Shown here: positions 52,132 to 61,251 of the stretch, in pieces
Layout of the letters: the number at the start of each line of letters is the position of its first letter
Position numbering within the stretch: position 1 is the stretch's first letter
NCBI RefSeq assembly: GCF_015594725.1
Contig: NZ_JADNRC010000002.1
Coordinates: forward strand, 186,001-250,000
Source of the DNA: Flavobacterium sp. ALJ2
GTDB lineage: Bacteria; Bacteroidota; Bacteroidia; Flavobacteriales; Flavobacteriaceae
Length of the DNA: 64,000 nucleotides
Direction of reading: 5' to 3'
The notes under the pieces: model-generated
The model's database searches: none
Told to the model about the DNA's origin: nothing
Seen by the model: only the letters and a program-made list of their open reading frames with translations
Translations under genes and position numbers: made by a program

Positions 52132-53691
52132 TTATTTTAAAGCTTCTGCAATCATCAAGGCGCATTTTTCCCCATCTATAGCCGCAGATATAATTCCGCC
52201 AGCATATCCAGCTCCTTCACCGCAAGGATACAAACCTTTTATTTGTAAATGTTCATAAGTGTCCGAATTTCTAGGAATACGAACAGGCGACGACGTTCTG
52301 CTTTCTGGTGCATGAAGAATAGCTTCATTGGTTAAATAACCACGCATTGATTTTCCAAATTCAGAAAAACCTTCACGTAATATTTGAGATAAAAACCCCG
52401 GAAAAACCTGCCCCATTTCTACCGAAGTAGTTCCGGGAACATAAGATGTTTTAGGAATATCTGATGAAACTTTATTTTGAGTAAAATCGACCATTCGTTG
52501 TGCTGGAACTTTTTGAGTTTCCCCAGCCAAATGCCACGCCTTTTGTTCGATACTTTTCTGAAATTCCATTCCAGCCAAAGCTCCAAATTTTGCAAAGGGT
52601 TTAAAATCTTCTAATTTTAACTCGATTACAATTCCAGAATTGGCTGTAGCCTGATCTCTTTTAGATGGAGACCAACCATTAGTAACTACTTCACCCTGAC
52701 TTGTAGCACATGGCGCAATTACACCACCTGGGCACATACAAAAAGAATACATTCCTCTTCCTCCTACTTGTTTCACGATAGAATATGGTGCCGGAGGCAA
52801 ATGTTCTCCACGATAATCACAACTATATTGTATACTGTCTATTAAAGATTGTGGATGTTCGGCTCTTACGCCCAAGGCAAAAGGTTTGGCTTCGATAAAA
52901 ATTTTTTTTCTATCTAATAATTCAAAGATGTCACGAGCAGAATGTCCCGTTGCCAATATTAATTTATTAGCATTAATAGTAGTTCCGTCCTGAGTTACAA
53001 TCCCCTGAACTTCATTATTTTTTACAAGAATATCAGTAACGCGAGTTTCAAATAAAACCTGTCCACCATATTCGATAATTTTTTCTCTAATATCCTGTAT
53101 GATTTTTGGTAATTTATTGGTTCCGATATGCGGATGTGCTTCTATCAAAATATCATCCGAAGCTCCGAAAGCAACCAATAATTCTAGAATTCTGGTTACA
53201 TCCCCACGTTTTTTTGAACGAGTATATAATTTACCATCTGAGTATGTTCCTGCTCCCCCTTCTCCAAAACAATAATTAGAATCTTCATTTACAAAATGCT
53301 CTGTGTTTATTGCTTTTAAATCTCGGCGACGGCCTCTAACATCTTTTCCTCTTTCAAGTACAACTGGCTTTAAACCTAATTCTATTAATTGCAAAGCTGC
53401 AAAAAGCCCTGCAGGTCCAGCACCAACAACAATTACCTCTTGTGCTCCCGATACATTTTTATATTCTGGAAGCTCGATTTTAGTTGGCTGAAAAACTTCA
53501 TTTTGCAAATAAATATTAACCTTCAAATTGATTTTTATTGCTTTCTGACGAGCATCAATGGAGCGTTTCAAAATAGTTACATGCTGAATTTCCTTTGGAG
53601 AAACCTTAATTTGTTTCGACAAATGTTCTTTTAGCAACAACTCATTTGCAGCTATTTCGGGCGATACTTGAAGTAAAAGTTCTCTTGGCAT
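52132..53691 (-). CDS. FAD-dependent oxidoreductase (COG2509-type)
   Basis: A basic N-terminal module of about 80 residues precedes the dinucleotide-binding motif VVGAGPAGLFAALQL (about 87-101) and a glutathione-reductase-like second half. SYGEG-like FGEGGAGTYSDGKL and CMCPGGVIAPC are family signatures, and the C-terminal GEGAGYAGGIISAAIDG binds FAD. It belongs to the uncharacterised FAD dehydrogenase group. The substrate is unknown. It precedes the 358-residue hypothetical gene. Confidence 0.9.
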   Translation of the reverse strand: MPRELLLQVSPEIAANELLLKEHLSKQIKVSPKEIQHVTILKRSIDARQKAIKINLKVNIYLQNEVFQPTKIELPEYKNVSGAQEVIVVGAGPAGLFAALQLIELGLKPVVLERGKDVRGRRRDLKAINTEHFVNEDSNYCFGEGGAGTYSDGKLYTRSKKRGDVTRILELLVAFGASDDILIEAHPHIGTNKLPKIIQDIREKIIEYGGQVLFETRVTDILVKNNEVQGIVTQDGTTINANKLILATGHSARDIFELLDRKKIFIEAKPFALGVRAEHPQSLIDSIQYSCDYRGEHLPPAPYSIVKQVGGRGMYSFCMCPGGVIAPCATSQGEVVTNGWSPSKRDQATANSGIVIELKLEDFKPFAKFGALAGMEFQKSIEQKAWHLAGETQKVPAQRMVDFTQNKVSSDIPKTSYVPGTTSVEMGQVFPGFLSQILREGFSEFGKSMRGYLTNEAILHAPESRTSSPVRIPRNSDTYEHLQIKGLYPCGEGAGYAGGIISAAIDGEKCALMIAEALK

Positions 53692-53766
53692 TTGTTTTAT
53701 TTAATCAATTAGCTTTTCTATTTATGAAAAGAACATGCAAAAATAACATTTTGAACTGAGACTTTG

Positions 53767-53774
53767 TACCTTTG
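53767..53774 (+). promoter_or_regulatory. -7 box (TACCTTTG) of the 80-residue protein gene
   Basis: A TAnnTTTG match 30 bases before the ATG. A TTG lies 13 bases further upstream, shorter than the usual spacing. Confidence 0.45.
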
Positions 53775-53804
53775 TTACTTTGAAACTTCGCACCTAAAAA
53801 AATA

Positions 53805-54047
53805 ATGTCAAGAAAAATAAAATTAATATGGGATTTTCGTGGTTCTACTTCAGCAAAAACCGCTGAACATCATGAGATTCATTTAAAAGAATTTATTGCT
53901 ATCGAAAAGCTACCTTTAAATATAACAGGCTTTACAATCCTAAACGATATGTATGCTATTGCTTACATGGTTGTAACCGATGAAAACATGATTCAGGTTC
54001 GTGATGCTTTAAAACCACATCGCGGGGAAGTATTTCCTAATGAGTAA
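53805..54047 (+). CDS. small conserved-looking hypothetical protein (80 aa)
   Basis: This soluble alpha/beta protein begins MSRKIKLIWDFRGSTSAKTA and contains three histidines in AEHHEIHLKEF, then YAIAYMVVTDENM. There is no cysteine, signal peptide or membrane helix. I do not recognise a named family. Its own promoter box and the convergent terminator support it as a real gene. It diverges from the FAD oxidoreductase gene. Confidence 0.75.
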   Translation: MSRKIKLIWDFRGSTSAKTAEHHEIHLKEFIAIEKLPLNITGFTILNDMYAIAYMVVTDENMIQVRDALKPHRGEVFPNE

Positions 54048-54090
54048 AATGTGAGATGTGAGATGAAAAACATCAAATACATCTCACATT
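54048..54090. terminator. hairpin between the small gene and recQ
   Basis: AATGTGAGATG (54048-54058) and CATCTCACATT (54080-54090) pair over 11 bp between convergent genes. The T run is weak, so it may be an intergenic repeat rather than a terminator. Confidence 0.5.
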
Positions 54091-54100
54091 AAACTTATAA

Positions 54101-56296
54101 CTAGTTCGCTACTTCGCTAATAAATTTTATTCGCATTAAGCGTAATTCATCGATGTCGTATTCTCCATCAAATTCTTTAAGAGCATCTTCTATTTTATCT
54201 GATTCTGACTCCATAAAGTATTCATGGATTTCTTCTTGCTGATCTTCATCGAGCATGTCATCTACCCAATATTTAATATTCAGTTTTGTTCCTGAATATA
54301 CGATTTGCTCCATTTCTTTTATCAAAGCATCCATCGAAAGTCCTTTTGCAGAAGCAATATCATTGAGTGATAATTTACGGTCAATATTCTGAATAATATA
54401 TAATTTATTTACAGAATTAACTCCCGTAGATTTTACAACTAAGTCATCTGGACGAATGATATCATTTTCTTCAACATACTTATTTATTAAGGCTACGAAA
54501 TCTCCTCCGTATTTTTTTGCTTTGCCTTCACCTACTCCATGAATATTATACAATTCAGCGATAGAAATTGGGTATTTTAAAGCCATATCCTCTAGTGAAG
54601 GATCTTGAAAAACCACAAATGGAGGAACACCTAATTTCTTAGCTACTTTTTTTCTTAGCTCTCGCAACATCCCCATCAAAACTTCATCGGCAGTACCTCC
54701 TGATTTTGAAGCTGTTACTATAGCATCATCTTCACTTTCATTATATTCATGATCTTCAGACATCATAAACGAAACTGGCTTTTTAATAAAGTCTAATCCC
54801 GCTTTAGTAATTTTTATAATTCCGTATGTTTCAATATCCTTCGATAAATATCCTGCTACTAATACTTGACGAAGTAATGCCATCCAGTATTTTTCGTCAT
54901 GGTCTAAACCTGAACCGAAGAAAGATTGCGAATCTGTTCTGTGTGCTTTAATTACTGCATTTACGCGACCTATTAATGTAAATACTATTTCTTTAGACTT
55001 GTAAATATGCTTGGTATCACGTACAATTTCCAACAATTTAACCACTTGATCTATGGCTTCAATTTTGGTTTTTGGGTTACGAACATTATCATCCATATCG
55101 GCACCTTCGCCAGTTTCGCTGTCGAATTCTTCTCCAAAATAATGAAGCAGAAATTTTCTTCGCGACATTGATGTTTCGGCGTAAGCCACAACTTCTTGTA
55201 ACAAAGCAAATCCGATTTCTTGTTCAGCAACCGGTTTTCCCGACATGAATTTTTCTAATTTCTCTACATCTTTATAGGAGTAATATGCCAAACAATGTCC
55301 TTCACCTCCATCACGTCCTGCACGACCCGTTTCTTGATAATAACTTTCGAGTGATTTTGGAATATCATGATGAATTACAAATCGCACGTCGGGCTTATCA
55401 ATTCCCATCCCAAAAGCGATAGTTGCGACAACAACATCTACATCTTCCATAAGGAACATATCCTGATGTTTAGCTCTTGTTTTTGCATCTAGCCCTGCAT
55501 GATAAGGAACTGCACTAATTCCATTTACTTGCAAAACCTCCGCAATTGCTTCTACTTTTTTACGGCTTAAGCAATATATAATTCCAGATTTTCCTTTGTG
55601 TTGTTTTATAAAACGAATAATATCTGATTCAATATTTTTAGTTTTCGTACGAACTTCGTAGTATAAATTAGGTCTATTAAACGACGCCTTGAAAGTATTA
55701 GCGTCGGACATATCAAGGTTTTTTAAAATATCTTCTTGAACTTTTGGTGTAGCAGTTGCTGTAAGTCCAATAATTGGCACATCACCCAACTGTTTAATAA
55801 TATGTTTTAGATTTCTATATTCAGGTCTAAAATCATGTCCCCATTCTGAAATACAATGCGCCTCATCAATAGCCACGAATGAAATAGGTACATTTTGAAG
55901 AAATTGCACGTATTCTTCTTTGGTTAGTGATTCGGGTGCAACATATAATAATTTTGTCAAACCAGAAGTAATGTCCTTTTTTACTTGGGCAATTTCTGTT
56001 TTGGTAAGGGAAGAATTCAGAACGTGAGCAATTCCGTTTTCTGAAGACAGACTCCTAATAGCGTCTACCTGATTTTTCATCAAAGCAATTAAAGGAGACA
56101 CAACTATTGCTGTTCCTCCCTGAATTAAAGCAGGCAATTGATAACAGAGTGATTTTCCTCCTCCAGTAGGCATTATAACAAAAGTATTTTTTTTATCTAG
56201 TATACTTTTTATAACCTGCTCCTGCAATCCCTTAAATTGGCTAAAGCCGAAATACTTCTTTAATTCTTTATGTATTTCAATTTCGTTTGAATTCAT
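54101..56296 (-). CDS. recQ: ATP-dependent DNA helicase RecQ
   Basis: This superfamily 2 helicase unwinds recombination and replication structures. Walker A is MPTGGGKSLCYQLP (42-55), DEAH is at 144-147 and motif VI is QETGRAGRDG (321-330). A winged-helix region and an HRDC domain (about 510-600) follow, then a charged C-terminus. The RQC zinc-binding segment (377-407) has lost all four usual cysteines: SRRKFLLHYFGEE and GEGADMDDN. The length of 731 residues is normal for Bacteroidota. Confidence 0.94.
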   Translation of the reverse strand: MNSNEIEIHKELKKYFGFSQFKGLQEQVIKSILDKKNTFVIMPTGGGKSLCYQLPALIQGGTAIVVSPLIALMKNQVDAIRSLSSENGIAHVLNSSLTKTEIAQVKKDITSGLTKLLYVAPESLTKEEYVQFLQNVPISFVAIDEAHCISEWGHDFRPEYRNLKHIIKQLGDVPIIGLTATATPKVQEDILKNLDMSDANTFKASFNRPNLYYEVRTKTKNIESDIIRFIKQHKGKSGIIYCLSRKKVEAIAEVLQVNGISAVPYHAGLDAKTRAKHQDMFLMEDVDVVVATIAFGMGIDKPDVRFVIHHDIPKSLESYYQETGRAGRDGGEGHCLAYYSYKDVEKLEKFMSGKPVAEQEIGFALLQEVVAYAETSMSRRKFLLHYFGEEFDSETGEGADMDDNVRNPKTKIEAIDQVVKLLEIVRDTKHIYKSKEIVFTLIGRVNAVIKAHRTDSQSFFGSGLDHDEKYWMALLRQVLVAGYLSKDIETYGIIKITKAGLDFIKKPVSFMMSEDHEYNESEDDAIVTASKSGGTADEVLMGMLRELRKKVAKKLGVPPFVVFQDPSLEDMALKYPISIAELYNIHGVGEGKAKKYGGDFVALINKYVEENDIIRPDDLVVKSTGVNSVNKLYIIQNIDRKLSLNDIASAKGLSMDALIKEMEQIVYSGTKLNIKYWVDDMLDEDQQEEIHEYFMESESDKIEDALKEFDGEYDIDELRLMRIKFISEVAN

Positions 56297-56319
56297 TCTT
56301 TATTTTATGGTATTTTGTA

Positions 56320-56327
56320 TAAATTTG
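56320..56327 (+). promoter_or_regulatory. -7 box (TAAATTTG) of the kdsD operon
   Basis: This TAnnTTTG match falls just inside a longer possible frame for the isomerase. It therefore places the true start downstream, at the TTG 56381. Confidence 0.45.
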
Positions 56328-56380
56328 CATCAATAAAGATACAACTTTCTTTTACACTTACAAATTTTAACTATTCTGTT

Positions 56381-57346
56381 TTGATAACAAAAGAAAACAT
56401 ATTAGCTATCGCTAAAAAAACAATACTCTCTGAAAGTGAAGCAGTTGCGAAACTAATTACCTTTTTAGACGAAAACTTCACCCAAGCCGTTCAACAGATA
56501 TACGAAACAAAAGGTCGATTAGTAGTCACCGGAATAGGAAAGAGTGCAATAATTGCACAAAAAATGGTCGCCACTTTTAACTCCACAGGAACTCCTTCTT
56601 TATTCCTTCATGCTGCTGAAGCAATTCATGGTGATTTAGGAATGATTCAGAATGAAGATGTAATTATTTGTATATCTAAAAGTGGTAATAGTCCAGAAAT
56701 CAAAGTTTTAGTTCCGTTATTAAAACGCTTTGGTAATACATTAATTGCTATTACAGGAAACATGACTTCTTTTTTAGCAAAAGGCAGCGATCATGTTTTG
56801 AATACTACTGTTGAAATAGAAGCTTGCCCAATAAACCTAGCTCCTACCAATAGTACTACTGCTCAATTAGTAATGGGAGATGCGCTTGCTGTTTGTTTAA
56901 TGGAAATGCGTGATTTTAAACCAGAAGACTTTGCTGTATATCACCCTGGAGGCGCATTAGGTAAAAAACTTTTACTTCGTGTGAAAGACATGATTGAACA
57001 TTCGTTAAAACCAACTGTTGCTCCCGATTCTTCAATCAAAAAAGTTATATTTGAAATATCAGAAAAACGACTTGGCGTAACTGCAGTTGTAGAAAATGAT
57101 AAAATAATCGGAATTATCACCGATGGTGATATCCGACGAATGCTAAACGACAGAGATACTTTTGCCGATTTAACCGCAATAGACATTATGACCAAGAACC
57201 CAAAAATGGTATCATCAGATACAATGGCTGTCGACGCCTTAAATATATTGGAAGATTTCTCGATTACACAATTAATTGTTTCCGACAACGGAGAATACAA
57301 AGGCGTATTACACTTACATGACATTTTAAAAGAAGGAATCATATAA
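56381..57346 (+). CDS. kdsD: arabinose-5-phosphate isomerase (KpsF/GutQ family)
   Basis: The enzyme makes arabinose-5-phosphate for KDO synthesis. A SIS domain (about 30-180; VVTGIGKSAIIAQKM, CISKSGNSPEI, NLAPTNSTTAQL) is followed by two CBS domains (about 195-321). A frame reaching 56315 is rejected because a -7 box lies at 56320. The TTG at 56381 gives 321 residues, the family length. The stop codon overlaps the tatC start by one base. It heads the kdsD-tatC-CMD-lptB cluster. Confidence 0.92.
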   Translation: MITKENILAIAKKTILSESEAVAKLITFLDENFTQAVQQIYETKGRLVVTGIGKSAIIAQKMVATFNSTGTPSLFLHAAEAIHGDLGMIQNEDVIICISKSGNSPEIKVLVPLLKRFGNTLIAITGNMTSFLAKGSDHVLNTTVEIEACPINLAPTNSTTAQLVMGDALAVCLMEMRDFKPEDFAVYHPGGALGKKLLLRVKDMIEHSLKPTVAPDSSIKKVIFEISEKRLGVTAVVENDKIIGIITDGDIRRMLNDRDTFADLTAIDIMTKNPKMVSSDTMAVDALNILEDFSITQLIVSDNGEYKGVLHLHDILKEGII

Positions 57347-58167
57347 TGGCAAAGAAGAAAAACCTAGGCGAAATGTCGTTCTTAGACCATCTTGAAGAAT
57401 TAAGATGGCTACTAGTTAGAAGTACAACTGCCATAATAATAATGGCTTTTTTAACTTATTTTATAAGTGATTACTTATTTGATGTAATTATTTTCGGACC
57501 AACGAGACCGACTTTCTTTACCTATCAGTTTTTTTGCGAGCTATCTCATAAGCTAGGATTTGCAGAGAACATATGTATTACCGAAATGCCATTCATTATT
57601 CAGAACACACAAATGGAAGGTCAGGTGAACGTTTTTGTATGGATGTGTATTTTGGCGGGATTCATCTTGAGTTTTCCCTATATTTTATGGGAAATATGGA
57701 AATTCATTAGCCCTGCGTTGTATGAAAAAGAGCGTAAAAATGCTAAAGTATTTATTTTCGTTTCCTCTTTACTTTTCTTTTTAGGAGTAATATTTGGCTA
57801 TTTTGTAGTAATACCAATGTCTGTAAACTTCGTAGCAACTTTTACAGTTAGTGATATTGTAAAAAATCAATTTACATTGGAATCATATATGGGAATGGTA
57901 AAAACAAGCATCTTGGCTGGCGGATTATTCTTTGAGCTACCAATTGTTATTTATTTCCTTACCAAATTAGGATTGGTTACTCCTGTTTTTTTAAGAAAAT
58001 ACTGGAAATATGCTGTAATTATAATTTTAATTGTAGCGGCAATTGTAACTCCACCAGATGTTGTGAGCCAGACAATTGTAGCAGTACCAATGTTACTAAT
58101 ATATGAATTAAGCATCTTTATTTCGGTACTTGTATATAAAAATAAAAATAAAGAAGAAAATGTCTGA
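57346..58167 (+). CDS. tatC: twin-arginine translocase subunit TatC
   Basis: TatC recognises twin-arginine signals and is a six-helix inner-membrane protein. The N-terminal motif MSFLDHLEELRWLL and the conserved SFPYILWEIWKFISPALY are present. The length of 273 residues is typical. It overlaps kdsD by one base and the next gene by 8 bases. TatA is not in the window. Confidence 0.95.
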   Translation: MAKKKNLGEMSFLDHLEELRWLLVRSTTAIIIMAFLTYFISDYLFDVIIFGPTRPTFFTYQFFCELSHKLGFAENICITEMPFIIQNTQMEGQVNVFVWMCILAGFILSFPYILWEIWKFISPALYEKERKNAKVFIFVSSLLFFLGVIFGYFVVIPMSVNFVATFTVSDIVKNQFTLESYMGMVKTSILAGGLFFELPIVIYFLTKLGLVTPVFLRKYWKYAVIIILIVAAIVTPPDVVSQTIVAVPMLLIYELSIFISVLVYKNKNKEENV

Positions 58168-58510
58168 TATCATTCAAGAATTTAACGACTATCGTTCTAA
58201 AATGAACGAGAAATTATTAGCCGATAATAACAAAATTGTAAAGCGAATTTTTAATCTAGACACTAATGCATACGCAGCAGGCGCCCTTGATGTTAAAACA
58301 AAAGAACTCTTAGGCTTAGTTGCATCAGCAGTTTTACGTTGTGACGATTGTGTAAAATACCATCTTGAAACTAGCTTTAAAGAAGGTGTCACCAAAGAAG
58401 AAATGATGGAAGCCATGGGAATCGCAACCTTAGTTGGCGGTACAATCGTAGTTCCTCATTTGCGTAGAGCATACGAATTTTGGGAAGCTCTGGAAGAAAC
58501 TGCTAATTAG
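58160..58510 (+). CDS. carboxymuconolactone decarboxylase/AhpD-like protein
   Basis: The 116-residue protein has the AhpD-like CxxC motif in RCDDCVKYH with the upstream KTKELLGLVASAV helix. This suggests a peroxidase- or disulfide-type redox activity rather than ring cleavage. The start is taken at the ATG 58160, overlapping the tatC end. Cotranscription with kdsD and tatC is expected. Confidence 0.88.
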   Translation: MSDIIQEFNDYRSKMNEKLLADNNKIVKRIFNLDTNAYAAGALDVKTKELLGLVASAVLRCDDCVKYHLETSFKEGVTKEEMMEAMGIATLVGGTIVVPHLRRAYEFWEALEETAN

Positions 58511-58673
58511 AAAATTTATAATTAGTCAATTTGATAATTTTAACTCAAAATGTTAATTCTCTTAATTGATTGATTATTTTACTTTTAATTTGTCTTTTCT
58601 AAACTATTTATAAATTGATTTGAGCTAGTTTTAATTATCTCATTATCTAAATTCTCACATTATCTAATTAAAA

Positions 58674-59414
58674 ATGAAGCTAAGAGCCGATAATTTAATC
58701 AAAACCTACAAAGGCCGTAGTGTAGTAAAAGGTATTTCTGTCGAGGTTAACCAAGGAGAAATAGTTGGTCTATTAGGTCCAAATGGTGCTGGAAAAACCA
58801 CTTCATTTTACATGATCGTTGGATTGGTGAAGCCAAATTCAGGAAACATTTATCTTGACAACTTAAATATTACCAATTTCCCTATGTACAAAAGAGCACA
58901 ACACGGAATAGGTTATTTAGCTCAAGAAGCATCTGTTTTTAGAAAATTAAGCATCGAAGATAACATATTAAGCGTACTGCAATTAACTACCTTATCTAAA
59001 GCGGAACAAGAAGCTAAGATGGAAAGCTTAATTGAAGAATTTAGCTTAGAACACATTCGCACTAACCGAGGAGACTTACTTTCTGGAGGTGAACGTCGCC
59101 GTACCGAAATAGCAAGAGCTCTTGCTACTGATCCTAAATTCATCTTACTAGACGAGCCTTTTGCTGGAGTTGACCCTGTTGCTGTAGAGGATATTCAGCG
59201 GATTGTAGCTCAATTAAAAAACAAAAACATCGGAATTCTAATTACCGACCATAACGTACAAGAAACTCTTGCTATTACTGATAAAACGTACCTTATGTTT
59301 GAAGGTGGGATCCTAAAAGCAGGTGTACCTGAAGAATTAGTAGAAGACGAAATGGTGCGTCGCGTATATTTAGGTCAAAATTTTGAACTTAGAAAAAAGA
59401 AACTAGAGTTTTAA
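58674..59414 (+). CDS. lptB: LPS export ABC transporter ATP-binding protein
   Basis: LptB drives extraction of LPS from the inner membrane with LptFG. Walker A is GPNGAGKTT, the signature is LLSGGERRRTEIARAL, Walker B is FILLDEPFAGVDP and the switch histidine is in ITDHNVQETL. The length of 246 residues is standard. It lies 163 bases after the CMD gene, so it may have its own promoter. The LPS theme matches kdsD upstream. Confidence 0.96.
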   Translation: MKLRADNLIKTYKGRSVVKGISVEVNQGEIVGLLGPNGAGKTTSFYMIVGLVKPNSGNIYLDNLNITNFPMYKRAQHGIGYLAQEASVFRKLSIEDNILSVLQLTTLSKAEQEAKMESLIEEFSLEHIRTNRGDLLSGGERRRTEIARALATDPKFILLDEPFAGVDPVAVEDIQRIVAQLKNKNIGILITDHNVQETLAITDKTYLMFEGGILKAGVPEELVEDEMVRRVYLGQNFELRKKKLEF

Positions 59415-59426
59415 AACTAGTTTTAA

Positions 59427-59465
59427 GTCGCAGTTTACAGTCACAAAAAATACTGAAACTGCGAC
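59427..59465. terminator. hairpin between lptB and the GH25 gene
   Basis: GTCGCAGTTT and AAACTGCGAC form a perfect 10-bp stem between convergent genes. Confidence 0.65.
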
Positions 59466-59474
59466 CTAAAATAC

Positions 59475-60332
59475 TTAGTCTATTGTTATAAATTGCAATT
59501 GCTGTAAATCTCCGTTATAGATATTCACATCGACTGTATGTTTAATACCTGGTATAGTTGCTTTTTCTGTGAATTGCCAAAACAACCAATCTTCTTCTAT
59601 TTTTTCTCGATAAAAATTATAATTGGCTATCCAAAAAAGATAATCGCTAAATTCTTCTTTCAAGAAATCATCATAAAACCTCTCTCCTGTATAAATTATC
59701 GGTCGTACTTTATAATGTGCCTCTACTTTATTTAACCATCTTTTTAGTCCTTTTTTTAAACTATCTAGTGATTGATTTTTTGGCAACTTTTCAATATCCA
59801 AAACAGGTGGTAAATCACCTTTTTCTAATGTTACAGTTTTAATAAAGAGATTAGCTTGTTCAATCGAATTTTCATTTGGGCGATAATAATGATATGCTCC
59901 ACGAATCTTTTTATTTTTCTTAGCTCCTAACCAATTCTCTTTAAACTGAAAATCTCTTCTATCTTTCCCAACAGTAGCTCTAATAAATACAAAATCTATA
60001 GGATACTTTTGCTCTAAAGTATCAACATAAGACCAACTAATTTTTCCTTGATACTCGGACACATCTAATCCAATAGACTTTCCTTTGTGATTTGCCAAAA
60101 CCTGAAAATTCCTAACATCTGAAAGGCGTTTGTCTTCGGCTTCTTTTTCAAGAACTTTATCTGTTTTAAAACTGAAATAATAAGCCAAACCATTACGATA
60201 ATGATAAACAGCTCCCAGAAAAAGACCAATAAATATTGAGACTATAAGAAACCGAAAAACTTTACCAAACGAACTGCTTGATTTAGTTTTACGATTTGAA
60301 GTTTGTTTCCTTTTAGTAACTTTCCTTTTCAT
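59475..60332 (-). CDS. GH25 family lysozyme-like muramidase
   Basis: A very basic N-terminus (about 1-22) precedes one membrane anchor (about 27-47), placing the domain in the periplasm. The GH25 domain (about 78-280) shows the active-site aspartates and glutamate in GLDVSEYQG and PVLDIEKLP, plus GAYHYYRPN and WFW-like LFWQFTE. It would cleave MurNAc-GlcNAc bonds for wall remodelling. It is 12 bases downstream of the pssA frame end. Confidence 0.9.
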   Translation of the reverse strand: MKRKVTKRKQTSNRKTKSSSSFGKVFRFLIVSIFIGLFLGAVYHYRNGLAYYFSFKTDKVLEKEAEDKRLSDVRNFQVLANHKGKSIGLDVSEYQGKISWSYVDTLEQKYPIDFVFIRATVGKDRRDFQFKENWLGAKKNKKIRGAYHYYRPNENSIEQANLFIKTVTLEKGDLPPVLDIEKLPKNQSLDSLKKGLKRWLNKVEAHYKVRPIIYTGERFYDDFLKEEFSDYLFWIANYNFYREKIEEDWLFWQFTEKATIPGIKHTVDVNIYNGDLQQLQFITID

Positions 60333-60344
60333 TCAATAAAAAAA

Positions 60345-61061
60345 CTACTTTTTAAGAAACTTATTATTTATTACAGATAATATTATGTAAGTAATAATTA
60401 TCAATGGAATCCCTAGGTATTGAAAGAAAACCAACAACAAAACTGACAATAATAAAAAGCCCACTTGTAGCGCATTATCTTTTAAATTAATTTTTTTAAA
60501 CTTTAATGAGAACAAAGGAATTTCGGCATTTAAAATATAGGCGCTACATAATGCTATCGCTAATAAAATCCATTGATTTGTTAGAATTTCAAGAACCATC
60601 AATGAATCTGAATATTTCAAAACCAAAGGTAAACTTAAGATAAACAATGCATTTGCTGGTGTTGGCAAACCAATGAATGAGTCTGTTTGGCGCGTATCAA
60701 TATTAAAATTTGCTAATCGATAACAAGAACCTAAAGTAACGATAAACCCTAAAAAAGGAGTAAATTCAGAACCTATTATGTCGTGAGAACTTGAACTACT
60801 AACAAACAAACTATACATTACGTAGCCTGGCACCACTCCACTAGTTACCATATCAGCCAATGAATCCAATTGTAAGCCTAACGGACTGGACACTTTAAAT
60901 AATCGAGCGAAAAAACCATCAAAAAAATCAAAAAATATTCCTAAACAAACAAAATAGAAAGCCATTTCATAATCTAGTTTAGAGACAAAAACAACTGCTA
61001 TACAGCCACAGAAAAGATTAATTAATGTGATAGCATTAGGAACCTGTTTTTTAATATTCAT
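60345..61061 (-). CDS. pssA: CDP-diacylglycerol-serine O-phosphatidyltransferase
   Basis: This enzyme makes phosphatidylserine for phosphatidylethanolamine. The CDP-alcohol phosphotransferase motif DGxxAR-x8-GxxxDxxxD is intact (DGFFARLFKV and GLQLDSLAD). Six to eight membrane helices are predicted. The start is the ATG for MNIKKQVPNAITL; a longer frame would begin inside the -7 box. It belongs with pssA/pgsA-type lipids, and no psd gene is adjacent. Confidence 0.92.
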   Translation of the reverse strand: MNIKKQVPNAITLINLFCGCIAVVFVSKLDYEMAFYFVCLGIFFDFFDGFFARLFKVSSPLGLQLDSLADMVTSGVVPGYVMYSLFVSSSSSHDIIGSEFTPFLGFIVTLGSCYRLANFNIDTRQTDSFIGLPTPANALFILSLPLVLKYSDSLMVLEILTNQWILLAIALCSAYILNAEIPLFSLKFKKINLKDNALQVGFLLLSVLLLVFFQYLGIPLIIITYIILSVINNKFLKK

Positions 61062-61091
61062 TGGAAATATATTTTTAAGTATGATAAACGA

Positions 61092-61099
61092 CAAATTTA
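61092..61099 (-). promoter_or_regulatory. -7 box (TAAATTTG) of pssA
   Basis: The complement of CAAATTTA lies 31 bases before the chosen ATG and overlaps the longer alternative start. Confidence 0.45.
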
Positions 61100-61251
61100 C
61101 TATAATAACTGAATGAGATGCACGTTTTTATTAGAGTTTTTTACACAAAAGTAAGACTTTAGTATTATTTACTCGAAGGAATAAATAAGCTCAGTAAAAA
61201 ATTATATTTTTGATAAAAATTAAACAGACTTCGGTTTATAAAAATTAGCTC

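Noticed and set aside
58511..58673. Repeat-like AT-rich spacer before lptB as a regulatory RNA
   Set aside because: It has repetitive cATTATCTAAATT-like words but no stable stems or consensus promoter that I can support.
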